This document shows, in pieces, positions 36,023 to 45,895 of a stretch of 64,000 bases of DNA (position 1 is the first letter of the stretch; each line of letters opens with the position of its first letter). Below the pieces are notes generated by a model, which saw nothing but the letters and a program-made list of their open reading frames with translations, was not told where the DNA came from and searched no databases. Position numbers and translations under genes: made by a program. Location: the NCBI RefSeq assembly GCF_014645535.1, contig NZ_BMLX01000006.1, forward strand, positions 128,444 through 192,443, given 5' to 3'. The stretch is from Silvimonas iriomotensis (lineage in GTDB: Bacteria; Pseudomonadota; Gammaproteobacteria; Burkholderiales; Chitinibacteraceae).

Positions 36023-36946
36023 ATGAAGCAAAACTTCACGGTCAGACAAGGTGCGCTTGATGGTGTGGAAGCGTTCCTGTGCGTTGCCAGACATCGCAAT
36101 TTTCGCAAGGCCGCAGCAGAGCTTGGGGTCACGCCTTCTGCCATCAGCCAGGCAGTGCGTCTGCTGGAAGAGCGCATTGGCGCCACGCTGTTCGTGCGCA
36201 CTACGCGCAGCGTCGGGTTGACGGAGGCCGGCGAGCGGTTTTTATCCCGCGCCCGGCCCGCGTTTGAAGAACTGGTCGCCGCACGTGACATGGCCCGTGA
36301 ACTGGGTCAGCGCCCGACTGGTTTGTTGCGGCTGTCGGTGCCGCGCGCCATCGTGCCGCTGTTGCTGGAGCCTTTGCTTGCTTCGTTCCACCAGGCATAT
36401 CCGGAGGTTGAAGTCGAGATTGCCGCCAGCAAAGAGGTGGTCGACCTGGCCGCCGAAGGCTTTGATGCCGCCATCCGCATGGGCCAACTGGTGGATGCCG
36501 ATCTGGTCGCCCTGCCGCTGACACTGCCGTTCCCGCTCGTGGTCGTCGGCAGCCCCGCTTATTTTGAGAAGCACACCCCGCCAACGCACACGGATGATCT
36601 GCGCGAGCACGCGTGCCTGCGCTGGCGTCGCTCCAGCGGGGCGATGGCAACCTGGTCTTTCACCCATCACGCGCAAACGACCGACATTGCCGTAACCGGA
36701 CCGCTGATCGTCAGCGATTTTCCCGCCCTGCTGGGTGCCGCGCTGGAGGGGATCGGGCTGGCGCAACTGCCTGAGCCCATGGTAGCGGACGCAATCAAGA
36801 CCGGGCAGCTGGTTCAGGTGCTGCATGCGTACTCGCCCATGCTGCCAGGCGTGTTTCTGTGCTACCCCGACCGACGGCAGGTCATGCCCAAACTGCGGGC
36901 CTTCATTGATCACGTGAAGGCGCGGCGCGACCCTGAAATGAAGTAA
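36023..36946 (+). CDS. LysR family transcriptional regulator
   Basis: A 307-residue LysR protein of the GcvA/DsdC-like subgroup. The HTH is LDGVEAFLCVARHRNFRKAAAELGVTPSAISQAVRLLEERIG in outline, with the recognition helix TPSAISQAVR. The effector domain begins at about 95 (TGLLRLSVPRAI), and the GFDAAIRMG motif is typical of the branch that regulates neighbouring enzymes or transporters. It is divergent from two membrane-protein genes, its likely targets. No inducer can be predicted. Confidence 0.92.
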   Translation: MKQNFTVRQGALDGVEAFLCVARHRNFRKAAAELGVTPSAISQAVRLLEERIGATLFVRTTRSVGLTEAGERFLSRARPAFEELVAARDMARELGQRPTGLLRLSVPRAIVPLLLEPLLASFHQAYPEVEVEIAASKEVVDLAAEGFDAAIRMGQLVDADLVALPLTLPFPLVVVGSPAYFEKHTPPTHTDDLREHACLRWRRSSGAMATWSFTHHAQTTDIAVTGPLIVSDFPALLGAALEGIGLAQLPEPMVADAIKTGQLVQVLHAYSPMLPGVFLCYPDRRQVMPKLRAFIDHVKARRDPEMK

Positions 36947-37224
36947 AACTACATAAAATGTGAATTTTGCCGTTTTACCGTCAATCGGGCACTTGATGCT
37001 CAGGCAAACCGCAAAAAGCAGCAAAAACGTGACCCTTTGTCAGGCCAGCGTAGCCGGAATCTGATTAACACCGACAATTCACCGTTTTCTGGCTGTCCTC
37101 TCTCTGTCGAGCGATGCACAACCAGGACCTGTTACACGTCATGACATGTTCATAGGACTGGCGGCAAAGCCGCTTTCAACCTAAAATAGACAGCCTTTGT
37201 ACTCATCAGTCTAACCAGGCCCGC
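36947..37224. other. Intergenic region upstream of mlaF with possible promoter
   Basis: No gene seen. GTAAAAC (36943-36949) and GTTTTAC (36971-36977) are inverted arms at the end of lysR. Nearer mlaF, TAAAAT (37182-37187) is a fair -10, 38 bases before the ATG, without a clear -35. Confidence 0.4.
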
Positions 37225-38034
37225 ATGACATCCCCGCTTGTTCAGCTCGACCGGGTTCGCTTTGGCTATTCCGACCGCGACATTCTCACCGATGTATCGC
37301 TGACGATCGCGCGCGGCCAGATGGTGGCGATCATGGGCGGCTCGGGCTCCGGCAAGACCACCTTGCTGCGGCTGATCGGCGGTCAGGTCAAGGCTCAGTC
37401 CGGCTCGGTCATGGTAGATGGTGAAGACGTCGGCACGCTTTCCGAAAGCCGTATGTACGCCATGCGCCGCAAGCTCGGAATGCTGTTCCAGTTCGGCGCG
37501 CTGTTTACCGATCTGTCGGTCTACGACAACGTGGCTTTCCCCCTGCGGGAGCGCACCAACCTGCCAGAGACCGTCGTCCGCGATCTGGTGTTGATGAAGC
37601 TGCAGGCCGTGGGCCTGCGCGGTGCAGCCAGCCTGATGCCGTTTGAACTGTCGGGCGGTATGGCACGCCGGGTTGCACTGGCCCGCGCCATTGCGCTGGA
37701 CCCGATGCTGATGATGTACGACGAGCCCTTTACCGGGCTGGACCCGATTTCCCTGTCCACCATTGGCCAGCTGGTGCGTGAACTGAACGACGCGCTGGGT
37801 GCGGCCTCGATCATCGTCACGCACGATGTCGCAGAGTCTCTGGCGCTGGTGGACTATGTGTATTTCCTCTCCGGAGGTCGCGTGGTGGGCCAGGGTACGC
37901 CGGATCAAATCCGCGCGTCGACCGAGCCCTTTATCAAACAGTTCATTAATGGTGAACGTGACGGCCCGTTGCCGTTCCACAAACCGGCGCCCGATTACGC
38001 GCTTGATCTGGGACTGGAGCAGCCGCATGACTGA
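37225..38034 (+). CDS. mlaF: Phospholipid ABC transporter ATP-binding protein MlaF
   Basis: A 269-residue ATPase of the Mla pathway, which moves phospholipids between outer and inner membranes to keep outer-leaflet asymmetry. Walker A GGSGSGKT is at 38-45. The signature LSGGMARRVALARAIA and Walker B LMMYDEPFTGLDP follow, then the switch HDV. First gene of mlaFEDCB. Its stop overlaps mlaE by 8 bases. Confidence 0.96.
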   Translation: MTSPLVQLDRVRFGYSDRDILTDVSLTIARGQMVAIMGGSGSGKTTLLRLIGGQVKAQSGSVMVDGEDVGTLSESRMYAMRRKLGMLFQFGALFTDLSVYDNVAFPLRERTNLPETVVRDLVLMKLQAVGLRGAASLMPFELSGGMARRVALARAIALDPMLMMYDEPFTGLDPISLSTIGQLVRELNDALGAASIIVTHDVAESLALVDYVYFLSGGRVVGQGTPDQIRASTEPFIKQFINGERDGPLPFHKPAPDYALDLGLEQPHD

Positions 38035-38833
38035 TCGTACTGGCAACATTCTGGTCCGGTTTTTTTCGGCCATTGGCCAGCCGTTTACCAATGCATTTAT
38101 CAAGACCGGTTTTGCCGGCCGCTTTTTGTTTTCGGTACTGCGCCACTCGCCCACCGCACTGACGCGATTCCGTCTGACCATGCGCGAGATCTGGTTTGCC
38201 GGCGTGCTGTCGGTGCTGATCATCGTGGTCTCCGGCCTGTTTGTGGGTATGGTGCTGGCCTTGCAGGGCTATGACACGCTGAGCCGCTTTGGCGCCTCAT
38301 CCGCGCTGGGTGTGCTGGTGGCTTTGTCGCTGGTGCGTGAACTGGGTCCGGTGGTGGGCGCGTTGTTGTTTGCCAGCCGGGCGGGGTCGGCCATTACGGC
38401 GGAAATCGGCCTGATGAAGGCCACAGAGCAGTTGTCTGCCATGGAAATGATGGCGGTCAACCCGATTGCCCGCGTGGTGGTGCCCAAGTTCTGGGGCGGG
38501 GTGATTTCCATGCCGCTGCTGGCAGCCATGTTCAGTGCCATGGGCATCATTGGCGGTTATCTGGTTGGCGTGCAGTTGCTGGGGCTTGATTCCGGCATCT
38601 TCTGGTCGCAAATGCAAAGCTCGGTGGATCTGCGTTTTGATGTCATGAACGGCGTGATCAAGAGCATTGCATTCGGTATCGCGGTGTCGCTGATTGCGGT
38701 GTTTGAAGGGTATGACGCACCACCGACGGCCGAAGGCGTGTCGGGCGCGACCACCCGCACTGTGGTGATTTCGGCTTTGGTTATTCTTGGTCTGGATGTG
38801 ATCCTGACCGCATTCATGTTCCGGGGAATCTGA
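38027..38833 (+). CDS. mlaE: Phospholipid ABC transporter permease MlaE
   Basis: A 268-residue inner-membrane permease. SGLFVGMVLALQGYDTL, LVRELGPVVGALLFASRAGSAI and EIGLMKATEQLSAMEMMAVNP are MlaE/YrbE family signatures. The ATG at 38027 begins MTDRTGNILVRFF and overlaps mlaF. The upstream-open frame lies within mlaF and is not used. It partners MlaF, MlaD and MlaB in the inner-membrane complex. Confidence 0.96.
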   Translation: MTDRTGNILVRFFSAIGQPFTNAFIKTGFAGRFLFSVLRHSPTALTRFRLTMREIWFAGVLSVLIIVVSGLFVGMVLALQGYDTLSRFGASSALGVLVALSLVRELGPVVGALLFASRAGSAITAEIGLMKATEQLSAMEMMAVNPIARVVVPKFWGGVISMPLLAAMFSAMGIIGGYLVGVQLLGLDSGIFWSQMQSSVDLRFDVMNGVIKSIAFGIAVSLIAVFEGYDAPPTAEGVSGATTRTVVISALVILGLDVILTAFMFRGI

Positions 38834-39318
38834 TGAAACGAGGCATGCTCGACTTCTGGGTCGGTCTGTTTATTGCCGCTGGGGTGGTTGCCATATTGTT
38901 CCTGGCTTTGCGCGTCAGCAGCCAGAGCGCCCTGCCCGCACGCTCGACCTACACGGTGACGGCCAATTTCGACAACATTGGCGGCCTGAAAGTGCGCGCC
39001 CCCGTTAAAAGTGCCGGGGTGGTCGTGGGACGGGTCACAAACATCGAACTGGATACCTCCCGTTACGTGGCCAGAGTGACCATGGCGCTGGATAATCACT
39101 ATCATTTCAGTCGTGATTCCTCGGCTGAAATCCTGACGTCGGGCCTGCTGGGCGAACAATACATCGGTATTACGCCGGGGGCCGACGACAAGATGCTGAC
39201 CGCAGGCAGTACGTTCAAACTGACCTCGTCGGCCATTGTGCTTGAACAATTGATCAGTCGCTTCCTGTTCTCCAAAGCAGAGGACAGCGGCGACAAAACA
39301 AACGCAGGAAACCAATAA
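38833..39318 (+). CDS. mlaD: MCE-domain lipid-binding protein MlaD
   Basis: A 161-residue single-pass protein. An N-terminal membrane anchor (about 7-27) is followed by one MCE domain (TYTVTANFDNIGGLKVRAPVK; GLLGEQYIGITPG), which forms the hexameric ring that passes lipid to MlaE. The length is a little shorter than E. coli MlaD. TGATG overlaps with mlaE and mlaC follows by one-base overlap, so translation is coupled. Confidence 0.95.
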   Translation: MKRGMLDFWVGLFIAAGVVAILFLALRVSSQSALPARSTYTVTANFDNIGGLKVRAPVKSAGVVVGRVTNIELDTSRYVARVTMALDNHYHFSRDSSAEILTSGLLGEQYIGITPGADDKMLTAGSTFKLTSSAIVLEQLISRFLFSKAEDSGDKTNAGNQ

Positions 39319-39938
39319 TGAACGTGCTCAAAAAATGGCTGGTGGCCTTGTGTGCCGCCGCACTGCTCCCCGCTGCCTTTGCTGCGGCCACCGATACGCC
39401 GGAACAGATTGTCCGCAACGTCAGCAAGGACGTGCTCGACATCCTCAAGAAGGGCGAGAAGAATCCGGCCGCTGTGCGCGACCAGGTGGATGCCAAGCTG
39501 GTCCCGCTGGCCGACTTCAACCGCATGACCGCGCTGGCTGTGGGCCGCTACTGGAAGAGCGCAACGCCGGATCAACAAGCCGCGCTGACCAAAGAATTCC
39601 GCACCATGCTGGTTCGTACCTATCTGTCTGCACTGACCATCTACAAGAATTCGTCGGTCGATGTGAAGGGCTCGCGCCCGGGTGATTCGGCAGATGAACA
39701 AACCGTGCAAACCGAAGTAAACCTGCCGGGCCAGAAGCCGATCGGTCTGGATTTCAACTTCGAGAAGGCCGATAACGGCTGGAAGGTGTACGACATCTCG
39801 GTTGAAGGCATCAGCTTTATCAACAGCCACCGCAACCAGTTTGGTACCGTGATCCGCAAGGACGGCATTGATGGCCTGATCCAGCAACTGGCCGCGCAAA
39901 ACGCCAATGCCACCAAGAGCGGCTCTGCAGCCAAATGA
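39318..39938 (+). CDS. mlaC: Periplasmic phospholipid-binding protein MlaC
   Basis: A 206-residue Ttg2D/MlaC-type protein that ferries phospholipid across the periplasm. A signal peptide (KKWLVALCAAALLPAAFA) is followed by the conserved ALAVGRYWKSATPDQQAALTKEF and a C-terminal WKVYDISVEGISFINSHRNQF. TAATG couples it to mlaD. Its stop overlaps the mlaB start as ATGA. Confidence 0.95.
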   Translation: MNVLKKWLVALCAAALLPAAFAAATDTPEQIVRNVSKDVLDILKKGEKNPAAVRDQVDAKLVPLADFNRMTALAVGRYWKSATPDQQAALTKEFRTMLVRTYLSALTIYKNSSVDVKGSRPGDSADEQTVQTEVNLPGQKPIGLDFNFEKADNGWKVYDISVEGISFINSHRNQFGTVIRKDGIDGLIQQLAAQNANATKSGSAAK

Positions 39939-40204
39939 GTACGTATACCGTCACAGGCAATCTCACGATGTTGACCGCCAGCGCGCAGCTGGCGGCCTTC
40001 AAGTGGCCTGACGGCGCAAGCGAACTGACGCTCGACCTGACTCAGGTGGCCGAAGTGGATTCAGCCGCGGTGTCTGTATTGCTGCACTGGCAGCGTATGG
40101 CACAGGCCCGCAAGGCCCGGCTGGCGATCAACGGCATGCCCGTCTCACTGGCCGAACTGATACGGCTGTATGACGTGCAGACCCTGCTTCCTGTCGGTGC
40201 CTGA
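39935..40204 (+). CDS. mlaB: STAS-domain protein MlaB
   Basis: An 89-residue STAS-domain protein that binds MlaF and regulates the transporter. The helix motif LTQVAEVDSAAVSVLLHWQRM contains the conserved serine region. It starts within the mlaC stop (ATGA) and is followed directly by a terminator, closing mlaFEDCB. Confidence 0.92.
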   Translation: MSTYTVTGNLTMLTASAQLAAFKWPDGASELTLDLTQVAEVDSAAVSVLLHWQRMAQARKARLAINGMPVSLAELIRLYDVQTLLPVGA

Positions 40205-40217
40205 GCAGTTTCGGCCC

Positions 40218-40244
40218 AACCCCGCCACAGTGCGGGGTTTTTGC
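40218..40244 (+). terminator. Rho-independent terminator after mlaB
   Basis: An 8-bp stem AACCCCGC (40218-40225) / GCGGGGTT (40232-40239) with a 6-base loop is followed by TTTTGCTTTT. It separates mlaFEDCB from mlaA. Confidence 0.85.
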
Positions 40245-40329
40245 TTTTCCTCATTGTCATAATCCTTTGCAACTCAGGCTGATAGCTTTGCAAGAAACCA
40301 CTTACAATACAGCCCTGACTACTGAACCC

Positions 40330-41232
40330 ATGACCCGATACCCGATCATGCGAAGACTCGTGCCCATTGCAGCCTTGCTGCTGACTGCCTGTGCCAGCCC
40401 CAAGAACAACTATGACCCGCTGGAACCCGTGAACCGCGGCATTTTCGTGGTCAACAACGTGGTTGACCGTGCCGTGGTCAAACCCGTTGCCACCGCGTAT
40501 TCCAACTATGCGCCGGGCCCGGTCAAGCAAGGCACCAGCAACTTCTTTGGCAACATTGACGACCTGTTTTCTGCGCTGGGCTCTGTCCTGGAAGGCAACT
40601 TCAAGGACGCCGGCGTGAGCTTTGGTCGCGTGGCGGTCAACACCTCCATTGGTCTGCTGGGGATTTTCGACTGGGCCAGCGACATGAACATGCCCAAGCC
40701 GGATCAGGATCTGGGCCTGGCGCTGGGTCACTGGGGCATTGGCTCCGGCCCGTACATCATGCTGCCGTTCCTTGGCCCGACCACGCTGCGCGATGCGGTT
40801 GATCCGACCGTGCGCTGGTTCTATGGTCCGGGCAGCTATCTGAACACCACGGGCGAGCAGATCGCCTGGTCGGCGGTCGATGGCATCAACCTGCGCGCGC
40901 AAGTGCTGCCGCTGGATCAACTGATTGAGTCCCAGCCTGACCCTTATGCCTATATCCGCGACGCTTATCTGCAGCGCCGCTGGTACAAGGTCTATGACGG
41001 CAAGCCGCCGCACCCGCTGCAACTGGGCGATATCGATGATGACGATGGCGCCGACGACGCGGCACCGGCTGCCAAACCTGCGGCCAGCGCCAGCGAACCG
41101 GCCGCTGCCGACAAGCCGGCTGCCGCAACCGAGACCCAGGCCAGCGCGGCACCGCAAGCGGTTGCGGCGTCCGCCGTCGCGGTCGAACCCGCAACAGCAG
41201 ACGCTTCGGCCCCCGCAAAGGCAGAGCAGTGA
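40330..41232 (+). CDS. mlaA: Outer-membrane lipoprotein MlaA (VacJ)
   Basis: A 300-residue lipoprotein that removes mislocalised phospholipid from the outer leaflet. The lipobox LTAC follows MRRLVPIAALL. The mature protein begins with NNYDPLEPVNRGIFVVNNVVD and contains DQDLGLALGHWGIGSGPYIMLPFLGP, both MlaA signatures. The start may be 40330 or 40348, and the choice does not affect the lipobox. The last 60 or so residues are an unusual Ala/Pro/Lys-rich extension after DIDDDDGADD. GTGA overlap couples it to the following ABC ATPase. Confidence 0.92.
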   Translation: MTRYPIMRRLVPIAALLLTACASPKNNYDPLEPVNRGIFVVNNVVDRAVVKPVATAYSNYAPGPVKQGTSNFFGNIDDLFSALGSVLEGNFKDAGVSFGRVAVNTSIGLLGIFDWASDMNMPKPDQDLGLALGHWGIGSGPYIMLPFLGPTTLRDAVDPTVRWFYGPGSYLNTTGEQIAWSAVDGINLRAQVLPLDQLIESQPDPYAYIRDAYLQRRWYKVYDGKPPHPLQLGDIDDDDGADDAAPAAKPAASASEPAAADKPAAATETQASAAPQAVAASAVAVEPATADASAPAKAEQ

Positions 41233-42137
41233 GCGCGATCCAGTTCCAGAACGTCGTCAAGCATTACGGCGACCTGCAAGCCCTTAACGATGTCAGCTTC
41301 AATGTTGAGGAAGGCGATTTCTTTGCCCTGCTCGGCCCCAATGGCGCCGGCAAGACCACGCTGATCTCCATTCTTGGCGGACTGGCGCGCGCCACCAGCG
41401 GCCATGTGTCGATCATGGGGCGGGATGTCGTCACCGATTACCGCAATGCGCGCCGCGCCGTGGGCATCGTGCCGCAGGAACTGGTGTTCGATCCGTTCTT
41501 CAACGTGCGGGAAACCCTGCGTTTTCAGTCCGGTTATTTCGGGCTCAAGCAGAACGATGCCTGGATTGACGAAATCCTGGAAAACCTGGGGCTGACCAAT
41601 AAAGCCAACGCCAATATGCGGGCACTGTCTGGCGGCATGAAACGCCGGGTGATGGTGGCGCAGGCGCTGGTGCATCGCCCGCCTGTCATTGTGCTGGACG
41701 AACCCACCGCCGGCGTGGACGTGGAACTGCGTCAGACCCTCTGGGCCTTTGTGCGTCGCCTCAATGAGCAAGGCCACACCATTGTGCTGACCACGCACTA
41801 CCTGGAAGAAGCCGAAGAATTGTGCAATCGCATTGCCATGCTCAAGCAAGGCCGGCTGATTGCACTGGAAGACAAAGCCAAGCTGATGAACCGTGGCAAG
41901 GCACGCACGCTGCGGGTCAGGCTGGCCAGCGGCAATCTGCCCATGAGCCTGGCTGAGCAGGTTCTGTCAGAAAAAGACGGCCAGTATGAACTGCGCCTTT
42001 CCGATCTTTCTGAAGTCGAAGGCATTCTGGAACAGATCCGCATGCACGGCGCCGCTTTGCGTGATGTCGAAATCGCCAAGCCGGATCTGGAAGATATCTT
42101 TGTCGAAATGATGCAAGGGCGTGGCGCCGCAGGCTGA
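41229..42137 (+). CDS. ABC exporter ATP-binding protein (YadG-like)
   Basis: A 302-residue ATPase starting at GTG 41229, overlapping the mlaA stop as GTGA. Walker A LGPNGAGKTT, signature LSGGMKRRVMVAQAL, Walker B VIVLDEPTAGVD and the switch TTHYLEEAEELC are intact. With the following permease it forms a two-gene ABC-2 exporter of the YadGH/drug-export type. Substrate is unknown. This pair after mla genes and before ibaG-murA is common in betaproteobacteria. Confidence 0.92.
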   Translation: MSAIQFQNVVKHYGDLQALNDVSFNVEEGDFFALLGPNGAGKTTLISILGGLARATSGHVSIMGRDVVTDYRNARRAVGIVPQELVFDPFFNVRETLRFQSGYFGLKQNDAWIDEILENLGLTNKANANMRALSGGMKRRVMVAQALVHRPPVIVLDEPTAGVDVELRQTLWAFVRRLNEQGHTIVLTTHYLEEAEELCNRIAMLKQGRLIALEDKAKLMNRGKARTLRVRLASGNLPMSLAEQVLSEKDGQYELRLSDLSEVEGILEQIRMHGAALRDVEIAKPDLEDIFVEMMQGRGAAG

Positions 42138-42143
42138 TGCCTG

Positions 42144-42926
42144 ATGCCCGCCCCGATGGAACACATCCCCATGCAAGGTTTTTCCACCCTTTTCTACAAA
42201 GAGTTGCTGCGGTTCTGGAAGGTGAGCTTTCAGACCGTGCTGGCGCCGATTCTGACGGCGCTGCTGTATCTCTTGATCTTCGCCCATGTGCTGGACGCCC
42301 ACGTCGAGCCCTACCCCGGCGTGCGTTACACGGCCTTCCTGATTCCCGGGCTGGCCATGATGTCCATGCTGCAGAACGCGTTCTCCAACACGAGTTCCAG
42401 CATTATCCAGTCCAAGATCACCGGCAACCTGGTGTTCATCTTGCTGCCGCCGTTGTCGCACTTCGAGTTTTTTGCAGCCTATGTGCTGGCCGCCGTGCTG
42501 CGCGGTATCGTGGTGGGCGCGGGCGTGTTGCTGGTGACGCTGTTCTTTGCCATTCCGCCCATCCAGCATCCGCTGTGGGTCATCGTCTTTGCGCTGCTGG
42601 GCTCCAGCATCATGGCCATTCTGGGCCTGATCGCCGGTATCTGGGCAGAGAAGTTTGATCAACTGGCCGCATTCCAGAACTTTCTGATCATGCCGCTGAC
42701 CTTCCTGTCGGGCGTGTTCTACTCGATTCACAGCCTGCCGCCCTTCTGGCAAGGCGTGTCCAACTGGAATCCGGTGTTCTACGTGATTGACGGATTCCGT
42801 TACGGTTTCTTCGGCCAGGCTGATGTCTCACCATGGCTGAGCCTGTCCGTTGGCGGATTCACATTGCTGGCACTCGCCACACTGGGCTGGCAACTGATAA
42901 AATCCGGTTATAAATTAAGGCACTAG
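42144..42926 (+). CDS. ABC-2 type exporter permease (YadH-like)
   Basis: A 260-residue membrane protein with six hydrophobic segments. GFSTLFYKELLRFWKVSFQT at the N-terminus and the ABC-2 pattern LIFAHVLDAHVEPYPGV, then FQNFLIMPLTFLSGVFYSI, match the YadH family. ATG codons at 42144, 42156 and 42171 are all possible. It pairs with the ATPase 6 bases upstream and ends 19 bases before ibaG. Confidence 0.9.
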   Translation: MPAPMEHIPMQGFSTLFYKELLRFWKVSFQTVLAPILTALLYLLIFAHVLDAHVEPYPGVRYTAFLIPGLAMMSMLQNAFSNTSSSIIQSKITGNLVFILLPPLSHFEFFAAYVLAAVLRGIVVGAGVLLVTLFFAIPPIQHPLWVIVFALLGSSIMAILGLIAGIWAEKFDQLAAFQNFLIMPLTFLSGVFYSIHSLPPFWQGVSNWNPVFYVIDGFRYGFFGQADVSPWLSLSVGGFTLLALATLGWQLIKSGYKLRH

Positions 42927-42945
42927 CCAGAAAGCAAAGATAGAC

Positions 42946-43185
42946 ATGACTCCCGAGCAAGTTCAAACCCTGCTGATCACCCGACTGGACGCCACTGTGG
43001 CCGAGGTCAAAGGTGATGGCCACCATTTCTACGCCCGCGTTGTTTCGCCCCGTTTTGAGGGCTTGGCACTGCTGGCGCGACACCGCCTTGTCAAAGAGGC
43101 CCTCAAGGATGTGATCGATTCTGGCGAGCTGCATGCGCTCTCGCTGGAAAAGACATCCACGCCGGCCGAATGGGCCGCGCTGTGA
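42946..43185 (+). CDS. ibaG: BolA family protein IbaG
   Basis: A 79-residue BolA-fold protein (YrbA/IbaG type), an acid-stress and Fe-S related partner of monothiol glutaredoxin. VKGDGHHFYARVVSPRFEGL and ALLARHRLVKEALKD hold the conserved helix-loop and the invariant His. It ends inside the start of the next small gene. ibaG ahead of murA is a conserved proteobacterial order. Confidence 0.93.
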   Translation: MTPEQVQTLLITRLDATVAEVKGDGHHFYARVVSPRFEGLALLARHRLVKEALKDVIDSGELHALSLEKTSTPAEWAAL

Positions 43186-43358
43186 GCAGCGACAACCGCT
43201 TCAACCTCGATGGCATCAACGCCCACAAGGCGAAGATCGACGAGGCCATGCTGACCCAGCGCACCACGCGCGACCGTAGCACCCAGAAGCTGATCGCCCT
43301 CACCAACCTGCCCTGGCTGATTGCGCTGGTGGCCTGGTTGCTGTGGAAATACCTCTGA
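43182..43358 (+). CDS. Small membrane-anchored protein, unknown
   Basis: A 58-residue protein ending in one membrane segment (LIALTNLPWLIALVAWLLW). The GTG at 43182 overlaps the ibaG stop as GTGA; an ATG at 43170 is the alternative. The N-terminal half is polar and charged (NAHKAKIDEAMLTQR). I do not recognise the family. It sits between ibaG and murA and is probably cotranscribed. Confidence 0.55.
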   Translation: MSSDNRFNLDGINAHKAKIDEAMLTQRTTRDRSTQKLIALTNLPWLIALVAWLLWKYL

Positions 43359-44689
<1,331 letters not shown>

Positions 44690-44690
<1 letters not shown>

Positions 44691-45094
44691 TGCTGACGCT
44701 GAACCCCAAGCCGGCCAGTGACGACAGCGACGGCAAATTGCAGCCGCCCAATGGCGTCGAAAAAACCGTTGCCATGCTCACGCATCTGGCCGGCATTTTC
44801 TGGATTCCGTACCTGCCCATGCCGGTACTGGCGCTGATCATCCCGTTCCTGGTGCTGCAGTTTGCCCGCGTGCACTCGGAATTCGTGGAACAGCACGCCG
44901 TTCAGGCAGCCAATTTCCAGTTATTGATGGGGTGCCTGTACGCGCTTGCCATGATCATGAGTTATACAGCGCATAGCGTGTTCCCGATCTGGTGGGTTGC
45001 CGTCGGCTCGGCCATGTTCAGCCTGTGGGAAGGCGCCAAGGCCATTAACGGCTGGCGTTCGCGTTATCCGCTGACTCTTAAATTGTTCAAATAA
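44690..45094 (+). CDS. DUF4870 domain membrane protein
   Basis: A 134-residue protein with two or three hydrophobic segments. [29 protein letters not shown] and [21 protein letters not shown] fit the DUF4870 family, whose function is unknown. It starts in the murA stop (TGATG) and ends 19 bases before hisG, bridging cell-wall and histidine genes in one transcript. Confidence 0.85.
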
Positions 45095-45113
45095 TCAAGA
45101 AAGTACGACTCAT

Positions 45114-45761
45114 ATGATTACGATTGCGCTGTCCAAAGGCCGCATTTTCGAAGAAACCGTGCCCCTGCTGGCCGCTGCCGGCATCGTGCCCGCTGAAGCG
45201 CCGGAGGCCTCGCGCAAGCTGATCATTGGCACCAATCATCCAGATGTGCGCCTGATTATCGTGCGCGCCACTGACGTGCCGACCTACGTGCAATATGGCG
45301 CAGCCGATCTGGGCGTGGCAGGCAAGGACGTACTGCTGGAACACGGTGGCGCCGGCCTGTATGTGCCGCTGGATCTGGAAATTGCCCGCTGCAAGCTGAT
45401 GGTCGCCGTGCAGAACGGCTTCGACTACGAAGGCGCGGTCAAGCAAGGTGCGCGTTTGCGCGTTGCCACCAAATACACCGAATGCGCGCGTGAGCACTTT
45501 GCCGGCAAGGGCGTGCACGTGGACCTGATCAAGCTGTATGGCTCCATGGAACTGGCCCCGCTGGTGGGTCTGGCCGATGCCATCGTTGACCTGGTTTCCA
45601 CCGGCGGCACGCTCAAGGCCAATAACCTGGTGGCCGTGGAAGACGTGCGCGACATCAGCTCGCGCCTGATCGTCAACCAGGCGGCGCTCAAGCTCAAGCA
45701 AGATCGCCTGCAGCCGATTATCGATACGTTCGCCGCCACAGTCGCAGCCCGTCGCGACTGA
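45114..45761 (+). CDS. hisG: ATP phosphoribosyltransferase catalytic subunit HisG (short form)
   Basis: A 215-residue HisGs that condenses ATP with PRPP, the first step of histidine synthesis. [18 protein letters not shown] and [16 protein letters not shown] (PRPP-binding) are present. At this length it lacks the C-terminal regulatory domain, so it needs HisZ, which is not in the window. AAGAAAG precedes the ATG. A terminator follows, so it may end the murA transcript. Confidence 0.96.
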   Translation: MITIALSKGRIFEETVPLLAAAGIVPAEAPEASRKLIIGTNHPDVRLIIVRATDVPTYVQYGAADLGVAGKDVLLEHGGAGLYVPLDLEIARCKLMVAVQNGFDYEGAVKQGARLRVATKYTECAREHFAGKGVHVDLIKLYGSMELAPLVGLADAIVDLVSTGGTLKANNLVAVEDVRDISSRLIVNQAALKLKQDRLQPIIDTFAATVAARRD

Positions 45762-45777
45762 AACGGCCGCCGCAGGA

Positions 45778-45809
45778 GGTGGATGAGCGAGAAGCCATCC
45801 ACCTTTTTT
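45778..45809 (+). terminator. Rho-independent terminator after hisG
   Basis: An 8-bp stem GGTGGATG (45778-45785) / CATCCACC (45796-45803) with a 10-base loop is followed by TTTTTTG. Confidence 0.8.
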
Positions 45810-45857
45810 GTCAGTATTGCTGCCCGGCCCTTGTAAAACGGCGCGGTCCCCAGCAGT

Positions 45858-45863
45858 TATAAT
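45858..45863 (+). promoter_or_regulatory. Possible -10 box for hisD
   Basis: TATAAT at 45858-45863, 33 bases before the hisD ATG and after the hisG terminator. TTGTAA (45831-45836) is 21 bases upstream, too far for an ideal -35. The same TTATAATTG string precedes hisE. Confidence 0.4.
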
Positions 45864-45895
45864 TGTTCTCTCCATTGCCAAACCGGACACCTGCC

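Noticed and set aside
37160-37177. GCGGC-AAA-GCCGC-TTTC hairpin before mlaF as a terminator
   Set aside because: Only a 5-bp stem with a broken T run; too weak to call.
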